Assembly: GCA_037349105.1 (NCBI GenBank)
Contig: JAYJMM010000124.1
Coordinates: 8,478,001-8,542,000, forward strand
Source: Limnomonas spitsbergensis
Lineage: Eukaryota > Chlorophyta > Chlorophyceae > Chlamydomonadales
DNA: 64,000 bases
Direction of reading: 5' to 3'
Positions 1 through 10,639 of this stretch are shown one piece after another. Position 1 is the first letter of the stretch. Each line of letters opens with the position of its first letter. The position numbers were made by a program, and so were the translations under genes. The notes beneath the pieces were generated by a model. It was not told where the DNA came from and searched no databases. It worked only from the letters and a program-made list of their open reading frames with translations.

Positions 1-352
1 CCTTGGACCACCAGATTTTAAACTCGGATCCTTGATCCTTTGGGTTTACTTCTGTCAATGCTTGGCGGATTGGATCCACCTCAATCACAATGTTCAACCA
101 CACAGGCAATTTATCTGCTGGGTGTATAAGTCCACAGCCAAATCTTCAAGCCTCTCATGGAACCAACACTGAGCTGCCAAGCACACTGATTCACAGGGTT
201 TAACTTGGTAATCTCTCTCTGGAGATTTCCTCAGCATGATGCAGTTGAAGCACTGTCCAAGGCTGACTGCTGACAAGCAAAAATTCCAATTTCACAGCAC
301 AAGCACCTTCTACGCTACAGGAACTAGCAAATCAGGCTGATCTGGCTATATC
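1..352. other. no recognisable feature
   Basis: No gene, RNA or repeat is recognised in this edge segment. Short open frames on both strands show no family resemblance. Confidence 0.4.
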
Positions 353-1025
353 TACTTCGTCCCTTTCTAAAGGACACGCGATGTGCGCTTCAGGTCCGTG
401 GCGGACTTCTTTCCTCACGACAGTGACGGACGCCTACGGGCAGGCTCAGTGACTACATAGTGTGTAGTCACACTGGCTGCGAGTGCTCAGCGAGTTAAGC
501 TGTGAAGCAGAATGTTGTCTGTCTAGCAATCAAGACTAGGGAGCGCAGGACTTCTGGCCGTCTGGGCGCAATCCAGCAGGGCTATGTAAAGGGGCACTTA
601 CCGCGCGACACGCGGTGAGGTGAGAAAGACGTAAACTGCGTACTTCTTCTTCGGCACTTGTCTCGTCTCTCGACTGGGGGGTCTTGTATCTCCTGCTATA
701 TCAGCGGAGGCTGATATAGTCTTGACTTGAGGAAGGTACTGACTTATGGTAACGCTGAAGGTCTCATTCACAGATAACGGCCGGAGCTTGTTACAAATAG
801 AGGTCTGTCCTTTAGAAAAGGACGAAGTAACTAGTTTGGCAATTGCCGGGATACAGGGACCCGGCACGCCCAATTCAGAGTACGGTAGATTCTGCTAAAT
901 TCCCACGCGTAAGCGGGTTTATGGGTTCCAGTTCAGGAAATCAGGAGACTCTGCAGAGAAGCTGCGGAGGCTCTGCGGCCGCTAACAGCGGCCGAAACGG
1001 TTCTGTCACGTATACTGTAATATAC
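353..1025 (+). repeat. diverged repeat unit with 24-bp inverted repeats
   Basis: Positions 353-376 and 806-829 form a 24-bp inverted repeat with 23 of 24 matching bases (left arm begins TACTTCGTCC), as expected of a small non-autonomous transposon. The stretch 360-1025 also aligns by eye, in reverse complement, with the internal part of the element at 41080-41725. Shared blocks include a 'cggacgcctacggg'-like motif, the 'aaggacgaagta' block and a hairpin near 950-975. The copies are clearly diverged and lie in opposite orientation 40 kb apart. No coding capacity is evident. Confidence 0.6.
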
Positions 1026-1166
1026 TTTGACATGAATTTCAAATGTGCGCGCCTTAAGTCGTACAAAAAGGGAGTCGCTAGATTATGTCTCATACTCTCA
1101 TGACTTCATGAGGTCAGTCAGAAACGACCACCCCGGAAATTTCCGAGGTCCATTGATTAATTTGCC

Positions 1167-1580
1167 TTGTTTTTTTTCGGGGTCTGTCGGAAACGGGCTG
1201 CTAGGCACGGCCACGAACGAACCCAGCCTCACACAAAACAAAGGCCCCACGCCTCCTACCAGTCATACATCAGTCAATCCACACAAGCCGGAACACGGCA
1301 CACAACACTGTGCACTCTAGCTGAACCCCATCACGTCTCTCATTATTCCTTCGCGGCTCATCTACCATTCCGCTACCCTAAGGGTCGGACCCTTTCCAAG
1401 ACACTGATCACACGTAACAACGCCCACGAGCCACACGCTCAGCGCATCCAACATCAACAAGAGCGCATAGCCTACTTTCGCCGGCTAGTTTTGCTCTGGT
1501 CTTACATTACCGGTATATTGCTTTCTACAGCGCCCAAGCTTATCGTGTACGACAATGCCTGCAATCTTCACCGGTACTGT
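1167..1580 (+). pseudogene. KDZ/Zisupton-like transposase fragment
   Basis: The open frame contains, at 1510-1580, the segment APKLIVYDNACNLHRYC. It resembles the core motif of Kyakuja-Dileera-Zisupton (KDZ) transposases, where a hydrophobic strand ends in YDxAC and the Asp is a proposed catalytic residue. The downstream His/Cys and second acidic blocks are absent: at about 1580-1590 the same frame switches into Ty3/gypsy sequence. It is therefore a truncated DNA-transposon fragment joined to a retrotransposon. The N-terminal half of the frame (1167-1490) has no recognisable similarity and may be non-coding. The family assignment rests on one motif and should be treated as probable only. Confidence 0.5.
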
Positions 1581-2290
1581 AACGATAAAGAGGTTCGATC
1601 TTTTCTTGGATTGGCCAACTATTTTCGAAATTCATGCAGGGATATTCCTCCCTGGTTGCACCGCTTGTGCAGCTCACCCGGCAAAATATATTCTGGTCAT
1701 CCACTATCTGGTCGGAGGCATGCATGCCAGAAATCTTTTGACGATGTCAAGTTCATGCTTACGAACGCTTCAGTTCTAGCGTTGCAGGACTTCACCAGAC
1801 CCTTCTCCATGGAGGTCGTGTGTGACGCCTCTCTCCTCGGAGTCGGCGCTGTACTCATCCAAGATGGCCGTCCTATTGCTTACGAGAGCAAGAAACTCTC
1901 GGATGCCGAGGTTAAATGGACTACCACTGAACAAGAAACGTGGGCAGTGGTTATTCATCACGCCTTGAAAGTGTGGCGGTGCTACCTCGAGGGTCTCCCG
2001 TTCACGGTTGTCAGTTTGTCACAGACCAAAATCCCAATACATGTTTTCAAACTTAAAAGAACCTATCGCGTCGCCAAGCTCGCTGGTCCGAGTGGCTGCA
2101 ACGTTTCAATTTCAAGTGGCACTACAGGCCCGGCCGTATCAACGTCGCCGATCCGCTATCGCGAATGGTCCCAGTGGTTCTCAATGCCATTACCCTCGCA
2201 TGTCTGCCCCGAGCAGCTTTGCGGATTTGGCAATCAATTCAACCTCCGCCCCAAACCCTCAAGCGTGGTCGACCTACAGTGACACCCACT
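1581..2290 (+). pseudogene. Ty3/gypsy polyprotein: RT thumb and RNase H (decayed)
   Basis: The frame enters gypsy pol at the post-palm motif FLGLANYFR and runs into a clear Ty3/gypsy RNase H domain (1770-2005). Markers there are the first catalytic Asp context VVCDASLLGVGAVL, then GRPIAYESKKL and the TTEQETWAVV helix carrying the Glu. The reverse-transcriptase palm with its YxDD box is missing, cut off at the junction with the KDZ fragment. Near 2015 the frame shifts: the RNase H tail, ending RPGRINVADPLSR at about 2125-2165, lies in another frame with a stop in it. No active enzyme can be made. The element is on the plus strand and continues into the integrase. Confidence 0.85.
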
Positions 2291-2513
2291 GCTCGAAGTG
2301 ACTCTGTTTCTACACATGCCACAGCGGGTTTGTCTGCTGATTCTCTGGTGAGACAGCCAGGTTACATTTCCTGCAGTTCCATCTGCTGTTTCGGTCCCCC
2401 ATGGCACAATTCCGTTCGATGCTCCAGACATACAACAGCTTCAGTCTGGTTACCTCTCTGATAAATGGTTCTCAGATCCTTCCCATCACACTCATCTCTC
2501 TCAGAAAGATGGT

Positions 2514-3641
2514 TTGTGGTGGAGGGGGACACGGGTGGTAGTAGTTCCTGATGTTCCGGGATTACGCAATGCACTCCTTTATGAACTGCATGATGCGCCC
2601 TACTGTGGACACCCCGGAGTTACCAAAACTCTCAAATCGGTCCAACACCTTAACTGGTGGTCTACTTTGAGAGTACATGTCACACAATATGTCATGACGT
2701 GTGCTAGTTGCCAACGCAATAAGGCTTCTTCTGTCAAACCTGCGAGTCTCTTACAACCCCTTCCTATCCCTGTGTCCCCTTGGGTCAGTGTGAGTATGGA
2801 CTTCATTGTTCATCTGCCGAAAAATAAGGCTTGCTTCGATGCCATCGTGGTTTTTGTGGATAGATTGACCAAAATGGTGCACATTGCGCCTACCCACACA
2901 TCATCAGTCACCGCCGAACAGACTGCTTTTCTGTTTCTCAGCCATGTCTTCAAGTTGCATGGCATGCCCACATACATTGTTATTGACCGTGGATCAGTGT
3001 TCACTTGTCATTTTACGACCGAACTTTTACGTCTCATATGCACCAAGCACAACCGCTCCACTGCCTTTCACCCTCAATCTGATGGGCAAACTGAACGGGT
3101 CACTCGTGTCCTTGAGGACATGTTGCGCCACTATGTGGGCAGTCTCCAACATGGAGAATGGGATCAAAGTTTGGCAACAGGTGAATTTGCCATAAACAAT
3201 GCCTTCCATGAGTCTATTGGCACCATGCCTTTCCGACTTAACTTTGGCAGAGACCCTCGTTTACCCATCACCATCTCTTCTTCCAAGCTTCCGGCCGCAT
3301 CTCGTTTTGCTGACCAAATGTCTGAAGGCTTATTGAAAGCAAAACGCAGCCTTCACGCTGCCTAGCAACGTCAGAAGCTTTACTATGATGTTGGCCGAAG
3401 AGATGTCTCTCACTCATTGGGGGACAATGTACTCATTATAATTAGTACTAAAAACCTCAAATTGAGACGTACCGGAGACAAAGGCAGCACTCCAAAACTT
3501 ATGCCCAAGTGGATAGGTCCCTTTCCTATCTCTACAGTTATTGGCAAGGGTGCCTATCAATTGGTTCTGCCTGACACTATGCAACAGGTCCGTCATGTCT
3601 TTCATGTCTCCCTCCTCAAACCTTATAGAAGTGATGGCTGA
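2514..3641 (+). pseudogene. Ty3/gypsy integrase with in-frame stop
   Basis: The integrase would insert retrotransposon cDNA into the genome. Its zinc-binding HHCC domain is visible (H in YELHDAPYCGHPG, then CASCQRN, about 2585-2730). The DDE core follows: Asp in MDFIVHLP (~2800), Asp in VIDRGSVF (~2985) and Glu in GQTERVTRVLE (~3095). The ordinary length is interrupted by a TAG at 3363-3365, after which the same frame resumes through the GPF/Y-type C-terminal module (WIGPFPISTVIGKGAYQL, ~3510-3570) to a TGA at 3639. All three catalytic residues survive, so decay is recent in this part. It lies directly downstream of the RNase H remnant with a ~220-bp unreadable linker. Confidence 0.9.
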
Positions 3642-3830
3642 GTGCAGCCGCCAGACCCCACAGAATGTGAAGAGGATGGGGAACACTTTTATCATTTGGA
3701 GAGGATCCTGGACCATCGTACAGTTAAACGAGGTCGCAGAGTGTTCCAAGAAGGCAAGAATATTGCATTATATGGCAAGGTTATGGCTCTGAGCATAACT
3801 CTTGGGAACCAGAATCCAGCTTAACCGAAC
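3642..3830 (+). pseudogene. chromodomain remnant of the gypsy element
   Basis: After the TGA ending the integrase, the same frame reads FYHLERILDHRTVKRGRRVF, the start of a chromodomain as in chromovirus integrases, where it guides insertion to particular chromatin. The second half (GYGSEHNSWEPESSL, about 3783-3825) lies in another frame, so an indel at about 3750-3775 splits the domain. The aromatic and acidic residues typical of the fold can still be recognised. This places the element in the chromovirus branch of Ty3/gypsy. Confidence 0.75.
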
Positions 3831-3915
3831 GGTTCATCTGAAGAATATTGGGAGTACATAAGCCTTGAACCCCCAGTCAAGTGACTCTGACACAACAATT
3901 CCGCAATATTTTCTA

Positions 3916-4659
3916 TACCGTAGTATCAGTCCGATTTTGTTTTATTGATCGTTTTTCAAGAAAACGAACCGTTGATTTCGATTAAAATGTGTACCATGGG
4001 ACAAAAACGAACCATAAAAACGAATATTTTAGCCCCAAACCCTAAAAAAATCGCCACACAAAGAGTAGCTTCGTTCATGTTGCAATCACGCTCCTTTCGC
4101 ATTGAAATGTTGTCGTTATGAGCAAAAGGCAGTTCACTTTCGCTGAATCAATTGCTAGAGCAAAGGCACGGGCTGTTCTGGCACCGGCAGCACCTCATCA
4201 GACATCGCCGGCTCCCGCTGATGGGGCTGTGAATCTACCCGTGTGCTGCCCTTGATGGCTTCCATGACATCTTGTGTGTCAAATTTGTTTACCAAGTGGA
4301 CTGCATGTTTGCCTTGCTTATTGGCATACTGTTACCGTTCTCTGTAGTCCTATTGGTGCAAGTTTGTAGCATTTTTACGACAGAAGAGTGAACTACCAGC
4401 TCATGTGACTTCAGAGATCTCAATTGACGAGTTTAGACCATAAACGAACGTTTGATTGCAATGTAATCAACGTTTTGACAAAAAGAACTGGTGATTGCCG
4501 TTTTGAGTGGTTATGGAGCAAAAACGAACCAGTGATCGTAAAAATTTCCTCCGATCAGAAAAACGAACCTCTAAAACGAAAGCGTGATTTTGTTAATTAG
4601 AAGGTTTCCAAACAAAAAACGAATACAATATAAAACGAAATCGGACTGATACTACGGTA
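3916..4659. mobile_element. MITE, 744 bp, 29-bp terminal inverted repeats
   Basis: The ends 3916-3944 and 4631-4659 are inverted repeats matching at 28 of 29 positions (TACCGTAGTATCAGTCCGAT...). The outermost TA on each side is compatible with a TA target duplication, as in Tc1/mariner-type insertions. The interior is AT-rich and carries several short direct copies of AAAACGAACC near both ends, i.e. sub-terminal repeats that could bind a transposase. Only a short frame (about 4118-4255, starting MSKRQF) is seen inside, so the element is non-autonomous. It interrupts the 3' part of the gypsy element. Confidence 0.8.
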
Positions 4660-5026
4660 ACCGATAATGTGCACAGGATTTGAGACTTCCTCGAGGATGT
4701 TCTCTCATTCAACCTATCACACTATGCCTGATCAACAGTGATAACAGGTTTCATGTTATACAACGTATCAACTGCAACTTTGATACAGCACCAGAAGCAA
4801 ATGGTGCTCTATACTTTTAATATTTCCTTTGGGTAAAGCCAAATATCAGTTCCAGGGATCTGATATTGCTTCATGATACAATCCTTTCAACTCCTTGCAG
4901 ACGTGCACGGCGGTTCAATCTGTATGTAGTGATCACGGTGCTTACACCATTATGACCCACCTATATATAATTGTATGCAAACCCATGGATTCACAGGTTC
5001 CACTTTCATACCCTAGGGTTTGATCT

Positions 5027-5230
5027 AAGTGGGGGGGAATGTAACGAGGGGCATTGATCGTGATGTAAAAGGATCTAGATGTATTGTGACGACTCATAGG
5101 GTAATATATATATACATACCCTAGATCGCTACAGGTATAGCTTGAGGCGAAAGCCAGTGTACTTTTCTCATACCTGGTTTGCGATTTACCGGATGCACCA
5201 CAAGGGTCACGTGGCATGCCATGAGGGCTA
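5027..5230 (+). mobile_element. polypurine tract and start of 3' LTR of the gypsy element
   Basis: The purine run AAGTGGGGGGGAA (5027-5039) is followed at once by TGTAACG, the usual arrangement of a gypsy polypurine tract and the 5'-TG of a 3' LTR. It lies downstream of the chromodomain in the right orientation, with the MITE between. The LTR 3' end and a 5' LTR could not be fixed in this window, so the end given is approximate. Confidence 0.6.
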
Positions 5231-5865
5231 TAACCTGGATGCTTACCCAGGGGATGAGATGGTTGTTCCGTGTGCTCGCTTAGCGTGTTGAACTCTCAAG
5301 TAGCTGAGCAATAATGCTATGGCAAGTTGGTCAGGATTGCAACTCAGGTAGCTTTCATGCGACATGATAATTTTCAGAAGACGGTGCGCTTCTTCCTGGC
5401 TAGGTGCAGCCAGCAGATTAAGGCATAGTTAATTGAACTAGTGATGAGGACTCGAGGAGGATGTATCCTCCGATGAGAACTGCCCTTTATCTAAAGCTCT
5501 CTTTGAATGTCTTTTTATTGGAATATTGCTTGGCCTAGCGTGCTGTTGGAGGGGGAGGCTGATGTTTGTTTCACCAACCAGACCAAAGTCGCATCGCAAG
5601 AATATATTTAATGCTCTGCGCACTCATAAAGAATCATTACATGTTATTAACGGTACATGAAGAACCACATAACGTCACCCCCTTGCTAGTATTCAACCCC
5701 GGTGCATGGCGTTGTAGCCTATGCGCTTTAAGCCATGCCTTTTACTAGGGCGAAGAGATGGAGACGGTGCTGGTGGTGGGGTAATTTGCAAGGCCAACAT
5801 GGCAGAAAGCACCTATGCCCCCTCATCAACATGTGGCCCTTCCACCTCATGTGATATGGCAGCCC
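5231..5865. other. no recognisable gene
   Basis: Possibly the rest of the LTR followed by unique sequence. No coding similarity, RNA gene or repeat is seen. Confidence 0.3.
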
Positions 5866-5872
5866 TACAAAT

Positions 5873-6238
5873 TTGGTGGCCTTCTCCTACATAAATGGGG
5901 AGGAGGAGGAAGGGGAGGGGATTGGGAAGAGGGGGGAGGGAGGGGACTCGGGGGCGGGGAGGAGGGAGAGACCTGAGGATGAGATGGAGACTGAGCGGCT
6001 GGCCAGACTGGCTGCCGAGGATGAGCTGGAGACTGAGCGGCTGGCAAGACGGGCTGCTGATGATGAGCTGGAGACTGAGCGGCTGGCCAGACAGGCTGCC
6101 AAGGATGAGCTGGAGACTGAGCGGCTAGCCAGACAGGTTGCCGAGGCATATGCACGGATGGATGCTGGCCAGGCCATGGCCGAGCTGGCCATTGTGCGCA
6201 TGGCAACGGTGGATGCTGCACATGCAGATATCGCATAA
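5873..6238 (+). CDS. hypothetical heptad-repeat protein (possibly repeat-derived)
   Basis: The 121-residue frame has a Gly/Glu-rich start, then four to five copies of a 14-residue unit of the type DELETERLARRAAE, then a tail ending AYARMDAGQ...ATVDAAHADIA. The unit is 42 bp, so the frame is kept. Its Leu/Ala spacing and alternating charges predict a long helix or coiled coil. A related tail is encoded on the opposite strand at 6777-6989, and more copies of the 42-bp unit follow at 6290-6490 with stop codons. No family is recognised. It may be a translated minisatellite rather than a functional gene. Confidence 0.35.
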   Translation: MVAFSYINGEEEEGEGIGKRGEGGDSGAGRRERPEDEMETERLARLAAEDELETERLARRAADDELETERLARQAAKDELETERLARQVAEAYARMDAGQAMAELAIVRMATVDAAHADIA

Positions 6239-6870
6239 GTGAGAGATCATCTTACGTCTCAACTGATCAAGATTGAGGCTAACGTGGAATCTGAGCAGCT
6301 GGCCGGATAGGCTGCCGAGGATGAGCTGGAGACTGAGCGGCTAGCCAGACGGGCTGCCGAGAACGAGCTGGAGACTTAGCGGCTGGCCAGACAGGCTGCC
6401 GAGGATGAGCTGGAGACTGAGCGGCTGGCCAGACGGGCTGCTGAGGATGAGCTGGAGACAGAGCGGTTGGCCATACAAGCTGCCGAGGATGAGCTTGTTT
6501 GGCCAGCCGCTCTATCTCCAGCTCATCCTCAACAGCCCGTCTGGCCAGCCGCTCAGTCTCCAGCTTAGACTCAGCAGCCCGTTTGGCCAGCCGCTCAGTC
6601 TCCAGGTCATCCTCAGCAGCCCGTCTGGCCAACCGCTCAGTCTCCGGCTTAGCCTCAGCAGCCCGTCTGGCCAGCCGCTCAGTCTCCATCTCATCCTCAG
6701 GAGCTTGTCCGGCCAGCCGCTCAGAATCCACCTAAGCCTCAATCTTGATCCGGTGAGACGTAACCTGATCTCTCACTTATGCGATATCTGCATGTGCAGC
6801 ATCCACCGTTGCCATGCGCACAATGGCATGCTCGGCCCTAGCCTGGCCAGCATCCATCTGTGCATATGCC
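6140..6870. repeat. large inverted repeat built from 42-bp units
   Basis: The sequence 6140-6485 returns in reverse complement at about 6500-6870, with the symmetry point near 6490-6500. Both arms hold 42-bp units (GAGCTGGAGACTGAGCGGCT core) followed by a shared segment containing GCATGGCAACGGTGGATGCT. The minus-strand arm encodes a related Ala-rich helix protein tail (6777-6989). Arms are similar but not identical. Confidence 0.8.
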
Positions 6871-7134
6871 ATATCTGCTTTGGCACCCTCTACCTCCAAC
6901 TGCGCGAATGCAGCTGCCTGTTGCGCATGAGCCAGCTCTGCCTTAGCAGCCGCTGCTTGGCGAGTAGCGGTCATGTGCTTGTGTTGCATAACCTGCGGGG
7001 GTCATTTCCATCCACCTGATTAGTGGAGGGATGTTGGTCGCTTGACTAGGGGGGGCACATATGTATCCACTATTCACAACGGGCGGCACCATGGTTCATT
7101 ATGAGGGTCAGTTAAGGGTTCTGTTCCGGCTAAC

Positions 7135-7750
7135 CTAAGGCGCAAATACGCATGTGGGTTTAGGGTACAGCTGCAAATGAGGACGTCATACATGATTACG
7201 CAGGTGGGTTTAGGGTTCAGCTGCAACTGAAGACATCAGGCATGATTACGCAGATGGGTTTAGGGTTCAGCTGCAACTGGGGACATCAGGCATGATTACG
7301 CAAGTGGGTTTAGGGTTCAGCTGCGACTGAGGACCTCAAGCATGATTACGCAGGTGGGTCAAGGGTTCATCTGCGACTGAGGACCCCAGGCATGATTACG
7401 CAGGTGGGTTTAGGGTTCAACTGCGAATGAGGACCTCAGGCATGATTACGCAGGTGGGTTTAGGGTTCAACTGCAACTGAGGACCTCAGGCATGATTTCG
7501 CCACAGGTGGGTTTAGGGTTCAGTTGCAACTGAGGACCCTAGGCATGATTACACATGTGGGTTTAGGGTTCAGTTGCAACTGAGGACCGCATGCATCATT
7601 ATGCACGTGGGTTAAGGTTTCAGTTGCAACCAAGGACCTCATGCATTATTACGCAAGTGGGTATAAGGTTCAGCTGCCACTGAGGACTTCACGCATGATA
7701 ACGCCGCAGGTGGGTTTAGGGTTAAGCTGCGATTGAGGACCTCAGGCATG
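7135..7750 (+). repeat. 50-bp satellite carrying TTTAGGG
   Basis: About twelve tandem copies of a 50-bp unit, typically CATGATTACGCAGGTGGGTT followed by TAGGGTTCAGCTGCAACTGA and GGACCTCAGG. Most units contain GGGTTTAGGGTT, i.e. the plant-type telomere heptamer. Copies differ by a few substitutions and occasional 2-4-bp insertions. The array is internal, not a chromosome end. Confidence 0.85.
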
Positions 7751-8160
7751 ATGGGAGACAGGGGAATACACGAGGGGAGGGGATAGAGAGGACTGCATGA
7801 GGGAAGGGGATGGGTGGAGCTGGAGGGTGGGAGGGGAGAAAGATGCATGGAGAAGGGAAGGGGATGTATGGGATATGAAGGGAGGAGGGGTCATGAGAAT
7901 TAAGGGGTTTGGAGAAGGAGAGAGAAAGAGAAAGAGGGAAGCTAGGAGGGGGCTAGCCGTAACTTTATCTTCCATGAAAAGAGACAGCCCTCTGATGCTC
8001 TGCCTCTGCCATAGAGTCAAAGATGCTGTAGAAGTTGGCCTTCAGTGTTTCTGGGTTAACCTGCTCCAAGAACGTTGAGTCAAAGGGAGATGTGTCCCCG
8101 TAAGCATCACGCCAAAACTCTGGCACTGGGTATGTCTACGCTTGCAGTACACATATTTAA
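7751..8160. other. purine-rich spacer, no gene seen
   Basis: Strongly purine-biased plus strand (GGGAAGGGGATG-like blocks, 7750-7940), then ordinary sequence. No coding similarity is seen. Confidence 0.4.
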
Positions 8161-8188
8161 ATGCTGAAAGGTGAAGATGCACTTCAGT

Positions 8189-8600
8189 TTAAAGCTGAAC
8201 AAAATGAGAAGGAATGGCATGCTGATCTGCACTTGTTGTGGCATGTGCATGGTGATGCATTGCATGCATGGGTGGATAAACTCGATCAAGACAAGTCATG
8301 CTTGTTCCCCTGTCTTCATTGACCTTGATGACAATCCAGCCACGGACCAAAGTCTGGTCCTTATTGAAGTTTCCAGATGACACACTCAGCACATGATCAG
8401 AACAGCTTAACTCGTCATGCCTGAGGTGCAGCCTGGCCAGTGTTGTTTCGAAGGTCAGCAGCAGCTGCTCGTCCTTTCTCAATTCCGTGAACAGCTAGCT
8501 CGGACCAGACCTCCGTAGCGAAGTCTTTAACAGGAGGTCGTTGCCCTTCTTCACTTGGTGGATTGCAATGACGAATGACACCACCGTCCCCCGAGCGCTG
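8189..8600 (-). pseudogene. coding-like fragment of unknown family
   Basis: The minus-strand frame 8482-8189 (97 residues, containing LLLTFETTLARLHLRHDEL and QTLVRGWIVIKVNEDR) looks protein-like. It continues upstream in the same frame after one stop into VSFVIAIHQVKKGNDLLLK (to about 8600). The balanced hydrophobic/charged pattern across the stop suggests a once-functional exon or element gene. I do not recognise the family. Confidence 0.3.
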
Positions 8601-9289
8601 CCAGCTCCACGATCAGTCGATCACGCTTCCGCTGCAGACGATGAGTCACAGCACGCAGCTGCTGGCTCACATAACCAAGGTATCGCACTGCCTTGACGAC
8701 TGGGTCGGGATTGCGCCTGGGGATTGCGCATGCTGGGGATTGCGCTTGCGCTTGCGAAAGCTTTTGCTGGGTTCCTCGGTCATATGACGTGACGAGTCGA
8801 GCGGTCCTCGATTAAATAATGATATACGATGCATAGGCTTTACAACGCGACGTCAAACGACTTAAATGGTGGTCGTATGACTTAGTAGAAATTTGCAAAT
8901 CGTAGAATGGCTTTCGACTCTATAAACCTTCTTTCACACTTGTCCCTCTGTCTAGAATCACACTTTAAGGTGTCGGTCCTTCCTTAAAAAATGGCAGGTA
9001 AGGAAACCTTTATGCTGCTAAAGACAGCTTTCGGGTACAATCTGTTTGGGCAGTTTGCTTTTTATGGCATGCATCATCTTTGTTTGCCGTTTGCAATTTT
9101 GTGATCCTATGTCAACCTTGTGATCCCTCCATCCCTCTATTGCTCGTTGTCCACAGAATCTGTTTTTTTCATGCAAACAAATACAAACCCAAACCACATC
9201 TTCCACAAGTATATTTTATCTCCTTTGAGAATAATCTGACTCCCTCCTTTCCTCGGATTGGACTTCCTTTCGAGAGAGTATTATTTTTC

Positions 9290-9440
9290 TCATTTGTCAT
9301 CCTCTCTTTCTTTCTGCCCTCTCGCCTTTTCCTTTCCTTTTCTTCCAAACAGACATTTGGGCCCCCATGCGGCCAGGGCATTTTAAGCAGGGCCCAGAGA
9401 TATGATGTCATTCATCCCCTGAAACACATCAACTGGGACA
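9290..9440 (+). mobile_element. LINE 3' end, truncated copy
   Basis: A pyrimidine-rich stretch (CTCTCTTTCTTTCTGCCCTC) leads into the conserved 3' block GGGCCCCCATGCGGCCAGGG ... AGCAGGGCCCAGAGATATGA. This block is shared with the LINE copies at 10.6, 14.5, 44.4 and 53.0 kb. No coding part remains. Confidence 0.6.
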
Positions 9441-10424
9441 TCTAGTTGACACAGTGCCGTTCCCTAGTGGATCATCCGTCCCGCTGTCCAGACGGTGCCA
9501 CGTTGGCTAGATCTCACGCTTATGAGGCCAGATCTGCATGTCAACATTTGCACTCAAAGGTCTGGACATAAGTAGGATTCAGCTAATGAGTAATGTGGAT
9601 CAGTTTTCGGAATAATCTCTTCATGTCCGACATGCACCCAGCATGTGTAAGGACTTAGCAATATCGTACATATTCCCCTTGTATCGTCATGATATTCAAT
9701 GGAGCCAAATCATGGTGGTTGGCTTGCCTCTTTGCGCTGGTCTTGTCAGGATTGAGGACATGGTGTACATGCTAGTTTTTCTCGGATTACTCTTGGATTC
9801 GCTGATAAGCTTGGCCAGGAGATAATAACACACAAACAGTTAAGACAGTGGGAAATGGCCTAGCTACATTGCATCGAAATCAACCTCCTGGACGAAAAGT
9901 AAGCCCAACTGAAACGTGCAAGCCCCCTTATGATGCGAAATGCCCCACCAAGACTTCACCATCAATCCGGCTGGGAAAGGTCCCAAAGAAGCCAGCAATA
10001 AAGTGGACCTCGCTGCCAGGATACATGGAGCTCCGATGAAAGAGCAGATGAAGCGGTTCCCATCGTCCACCATTGGGTCCTTCACCTGCCTATGGTCGGT
10101 GGCCCAAATAGTAGTTATTGCTGCAAATTGTACCTGATAGTGCTACCTCTCTTTATCAAATTCATTGAGCCCTCGCGTCCCCCACTCATGCATGATGTCT
10201 CTCACCCATATCCAATGGAGGGCGATGTTGGGACGGATCAACAACAGGCTGAAACAAGTTATGTCTTGTCCAACACTTGAAGCTAGGGGCCATTTGGCAT
10301 TCAAGGTTAGAGTGTAAAACGTATCTTGTCAGTAGTTAGTTAGCTAGGTATGTTATAGCAGCTTCGTGATGAGGAGACGAACTCTTTCTGCTGAGACGAT
10401 ATGACAGTATATCACTGATAAGTC
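9441..10424. other. no recognisable gene
   Basis: Unique-looking sequence. Short frames on both strands show no recognisable similarity. Confidence 0.4.
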
Positions 10425-10610
10425 AATGACGTTAACCTCTGTGGGCCATGCACAAGAAGGCTAGGCCGCATGGGCGCCCAACTGTTCAGATGGGAGAAAA
10501 GAAAAGAAAAAACAAAAGGAAGAGGGAACACCAAATAAAGGAACAAAAGGAGAGTCTGGGAAGGCAAACAAGTCCAACGGCATCTGAGCTTCTCAAGCAT
10601 CTAGCCTTCA
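10425..10610 (-). mobile_element. LINE 3' end, truncated copy
   Basis: Reverse-complement copy of the conserved LINE 3' block. It begins with GTCAATGACGTTAACCTCTG and continues through GGGCGCCCAACTGTTCAGAT into a purine-rich (minus: pyrimidine-rich) tract. It lies head-to-tail with the longer copy that starts at 10640. Confidence 0.65.
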
Positions 10611-10639
10611 ACAAAGTCTACATCAACGTCCACAAAAGC

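Noticed and set aside
7135..7750. TTTAGGG satellite considered as a chromosome end
   Set aside because: It is flanked on both sides by other sequence and the heptamer is not in pure tandem.
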